Of a stretch of 64,000 nt of DNA, positions 61,575 to 64,000 are shown piece by piece. A model generated the notes under the pieces. It was not told the origin of the DNA and ran no database searches. It worked only from the letters and a program-made list of their open reading frames with translations. The position numbers were made by a program, and so were the translations under genes. The stretch is from JANSWY01 sp965243755 (GTDB lineage Bacteria > Bacteroidota > Bacteroidia > Cytophagales > Cyclobacteriaceae). How positions within the stretch are numbered: the first letter of the stretch is position 1; each line of letters starts with the position of its first letter. The stretch covers positions 1,612,001 to 1,676,000 of the forward strand of contig CBDEVW010000003.1 in assembly GCA_965243755.1 (NCBI GenBank). Direction: 5' to 3'.

Positions 61575-63989
61575 ATGAAAAATCTCAACTTAAAACTCCT
61601 ACTGACGGTCTACTTAAATACCATTGTATTCGTTGGGCTTGCACAAAATTCTCAGGTGGTTAAAGGAACCATCAATGATTCGCAGGCCAGGTATCCACTG
61701 ATTGGAGCAACTATTTATCTCGTAGGATCGGATCCTGTGATTGGTGCAACAACTGATGTCCAGGGTAATTTTAGAATCGAAAATGTCCCAATAGGCAGGC
61801 AAAATTTCGCCGTGCAATACATTGGTTACAAAAGCATAACCGTGCCTAATGTGTTAGTAACCGCCGGTAAAGAGGTGGTTCTGAATATTGATCTGGAAGA
61901 ATCTGTGGAGAAGCTTCAGGAAGTAGTCGTCACTGCGGATGCAGAAAAAGACCTGCCCATCAATGAGCTGGCGAAAGTAAGTGCCAGAACGTTTAGCCTG
62001 GAAGAAGTCACCAGATTTTCCGGAGGAAGAAATGATGTAGCAAGGCTGGCAACTACATTTGCAGGAGTTTCCGCTCCAAATGATTCCAGAAACGATATAG
62101 TTGTCAGAGGAAACTCCCCCAATGGATTACTTTGGCGAATCAACGGTATCCCAATTGCCACAACCAATCACTTCGCAACACTTGGTACTACTGGCGGACC
62201 TGTCAATGCGCTAAACACCAACCTATTAAGAACTTCAGATTTCCTCACCGGTGCTTTTCCTGCAGAATACGGCAATGCCAACTCCGCGGTATTTGATGTG
62301 CAATTCAGAAATGGTAATGCAGATAAATTTGAATTTACCGGACAAATGAGCGCATACAGTGGAATGGAGTTCATGGCAGAAGGTCCAATTAGCAAGAAAA
62401 ACGGCAGCTCTTTCCTGGCTTCATACAGGTATGGTATTGCCAGTCTTGCTGCTACAGGGACCAGCGCCATCCCCTATTACCAGGATCTGTCATTCCAAGT
62501 GAACTTCGGTGATTCCAAACTGGGTAAATTTGAATTGTTCGGACTGGGAGGATCCAGCAGAATCGACTTCAAGGGCGATGAGATTGACGAAAATGATTTG
62601 TTTGCCAACCCCAATGAAGATGCCTATGTCGATAACCAATTGGGGCTTGTAGGTTTATCTCATTTGCTCAGGATAAGCAAAACCACCTTCCTGTCCACAT
62701 CAGTTGGCATATCTACTAATTATAACCAGTATTTACAGGATAACCTACTCAAAGATGAGACTGGTCAAACCACAGGACTTTACAGGGCAGTGAATGTAAA
62801 CACCAGAGAAAACAGGTATACTTTCACTACTAACCTGACCCATAAATTCAGTGCAAGATGGTCACTTAAAGCGGGAATATTGTCGGAGTTGTACCATATA
62901 GACCTATTCACAGAGGACCGGGACAACAGGGTGGAAATACCTGATAATAACAGTGACGGCATTCCAGACTACTTTATACTTTCAAGGGATATAGATGACC
63001 TTTATGCTTTAAGTCAGGGATACGCACAGGCGGAATACAAATTTTCTGATAAGGTAAGTACAACCTTTGGTCTCCACAGTCAGTATCATGACTTCACCGA
63101 AGATTTTGCATTAGAACCGAGAGCAGGAATTAGTTGGCAATTCAAACCCAATCAGAGATTAAGTGCTGCATATGGCTACCATGCTCAGTCCGCCCCGTCC
63201 CCTATTCTCTTCTTCGAAGAAGAAGTAGCCCCTGGCGTTTACGAGAAAACCAACTCAGACCTGAAATTCATGTACAGCAATCACTTTATCATTGGTTACG
63301 ATCGAAATTTTGGTATCGACTGGAGACTCAAAACGGAGGTGTTTTATCAGCGGCTAAATAATGTCCCCGTGGAGCAAACAGCGAGCAGCTACTCCATACT
63401 TAATGAAGGAGCAGATTTTGTGTTTGATGAACGAGGTTCCCTGGTCAACGAAGGAACCGGCACCAACTATGGACTGGAAGTGACACTTGAAAAATTCTTC
63501 AGCAAAGGTTACTATCTATTAATGACAACCTCTCTATTTGATTCAAAATATGAGGGAAGTGATGGCATTGAGCGGAATACCGCTTTCAATAATCAGTTTG
63601 TATATAATGTACTGTTTGGTAAGGAATGGAAGTTTGGTAAAAATGGAAAAAATGCATGGACGTTCGACACTAAATTCACCACCTCCGGAGGTAAACCTTA
63701 TACACCTGTAGACCTGGAAGCTACAAGGGCCAATTCCGGAAGAGAAGTACGGATGGAAAACATAGCCTTCAGTGAAAGATATGGACAGTATGCCAGATGG
63801 GATATTAAGTTTGGAGTGAGGCTAAACAGTTCCAAAAGAAATGTTTCTCATCAATTTTTTATAGACCTGCAAAATGTGACTGATCGTGAAAATGAGTTTG
63901 TAAGGAGGTACAATGAGGTGACGGATAATATAAATCTGGTTGAACAAATTGGATTCTTTCCAGATGTGATGTACAGAATTCAATTCTAA
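61575..63989 (+). CDS. TonB-dependent receptor with carboxypeptidase-like N-domain
   Basis: 804 residues, complete. Signal peptide ending VFVGLAQ, carboxypeptidase-regulatory-like domain at about 27-115 (VVKGTINDSQARYPLIGATIYL, DVQGNFRIENVPIG), a TonB-box-like EKLQEVVVTA, plug at about 150-240 (VVRGNSPNGLLWRINGIPI) and an outer-membrane barrel ending VMYRIQF. It is of the DUF4974/SusC-independent type: no SusD gene follows. Ligand unknown. Divergent from a LytS/LytTR pair, so regulation by it is plausible but unproven; the 262-bp gap has no gene and no obvious operator. Confidence 0.9.
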   Translation: MKNLNLKLLLTVYLNTIVFVGLAQNSQVVKGTINDSQARYPLIGATIYLVGSDPVIGATTDVQGNFRIENVPIGRQNFAVQYIGYKSITVPNVLVTAGKEVVLNIDLEESVEKLQEVVVTADAEKDLPINELAKVSARTFSLEEVTRFSGGRNDVARLATTFAGVSAPNDSRNDIVVRGNSPNGLLWRINGIPIATTNHFATLGTTGGPVNALNTNLLRTSDFLTGAFPAEYGNANSAVFDVQFRNGNADKFEFTGQMSAYSGMEFMAEGPISKKNGSSFLASYRYGIASLAATGTSAIPYYQDLSFQVNFGDSKLGKFELFGLGGSSRIDFKGDEIDENDLFANPNEDAYVDNQLGLVGLSHLLRISKTTFLSTSVGISTNYNQYLQDNLLKDETGQTTGLYRAVNVNTRENRYTFTTNLTHKFSARWSLKAGILSELYHIDLFTEDRDNRVEIPDNNSDGIPDYFILSRDIDDLYALSQGYAQAEYKFSDKVSTTFGLHSQYHDFTEDFALEPRAGISWQFKPNQRLSAAYGYHAQSAPSPILFFEEEVAPGVYEKTNSDLKFMYSNHFIIGYDRNFGIDWRLKTEVFYQRLNNVPVEQTASSYSILNEGADFVFDERGSLVNEGTGTNYGLEVTLEKFFSKGYYLLMTTSLFDSKYEGSDGIERNTAFNNQFVYNVLFGKEWKFGKNGKNAWTFDTKFTTSGGKPYTPVDLEATRANSGREVRMENIAFSERYGQYARWDIKFGVRLNSSKRNVSHQFFIDLQNVTDRENEFVRRYNEVTDNINLVEQIGFFPDVMYRIQF

Positions 63990-64000
63990 ATTAATTTTCC

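Overview
The window looks like a chromosomal segment of a free-living, probably marine and gliding, member of the Bacteroidota (Cytophagales-like). Seen in the sequence: about 40% G+C by eye; type IX secretion (T9SS) signatures (a PorP/SprF-family protein, a gliding-motility type B sorting domain, a type A sorting domain); ECF sigma/FecR/STN-TonB receptor wiring; many short lipoproteins; LytTR two-component signalling; menaquinone genes; and promoters of the Bacteroidota TTG-(about 19)-TAnnTTTG type. No rRNA, tRNA, CRISPR array, insertion sequence or integrase was found. The genus cannot be fixed from this window alone.

Layout. 1-9 kb: lipoproteins, a periplasmic esterase, two TSUP anion permeases in tandem, and two lipoproteins built from a shared Cys-containing beta-sandwich repeat (two and seven copies). 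9.2-13.3 kb: an ECF sigma factor, FecR anti-sigma and STN-TonB receptor triad, the receptor broken by one extra G. 13.4-17.4 kb: small lipoprotein, secreted protein, pirin, sucrose phosphorylase with a LacI-type operator-like site upstream, and a calerythrin-like EF-hand protein. 17.6-20.9 kb: penicillin-acylase-family lipoprotein, a tandem intergenic repeat and menB. 21.2-35.6 kb: the accessory region of most interest, in which two paralogous signal-peptide/TPR/CHAT-protease/C-terminal-TM proteins flank a two-gene RHS/YD-repeat shell; one is preceded by an immunity-like gene and the other is divergent from an ECF sigma gene and a membrane anti-sigma-like TPR protein. 35.7-44.4 kb: housekeeping and envelope genes (TlpA-like, DUF4230, polyprenyl synthase, PhzF-like, DUF952 fusion, PlsB-like acyltransferase overlapping gpsA, M48 protease). 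44.4-55.4 kb: T9SS cargo locus with a PorP/SprF protein divergent from a 1740-residue type B cargo gene that heads a five-gene tightly packed operon ending in a type A cargo. 55.5-64 kb: tsaC (frameshifted), a GC-rich structured insert, pgk, an MCP-like receptor (several frameshifts), a LytS/LytTR pair, and a TonB-dependent receptor.

Two cross-cutting observations. Three genes carry indels in short homopolymers that restore a normal protein when corrected; because tsaC is normally essential, base-calling error is the economical explanation. Two minus-strand elements (near 2.3 kb and 21.0 kb) share an identical 15-nt box directly upstream of an intrinsic terminator and may be members of an unrecognised small-RNA family.
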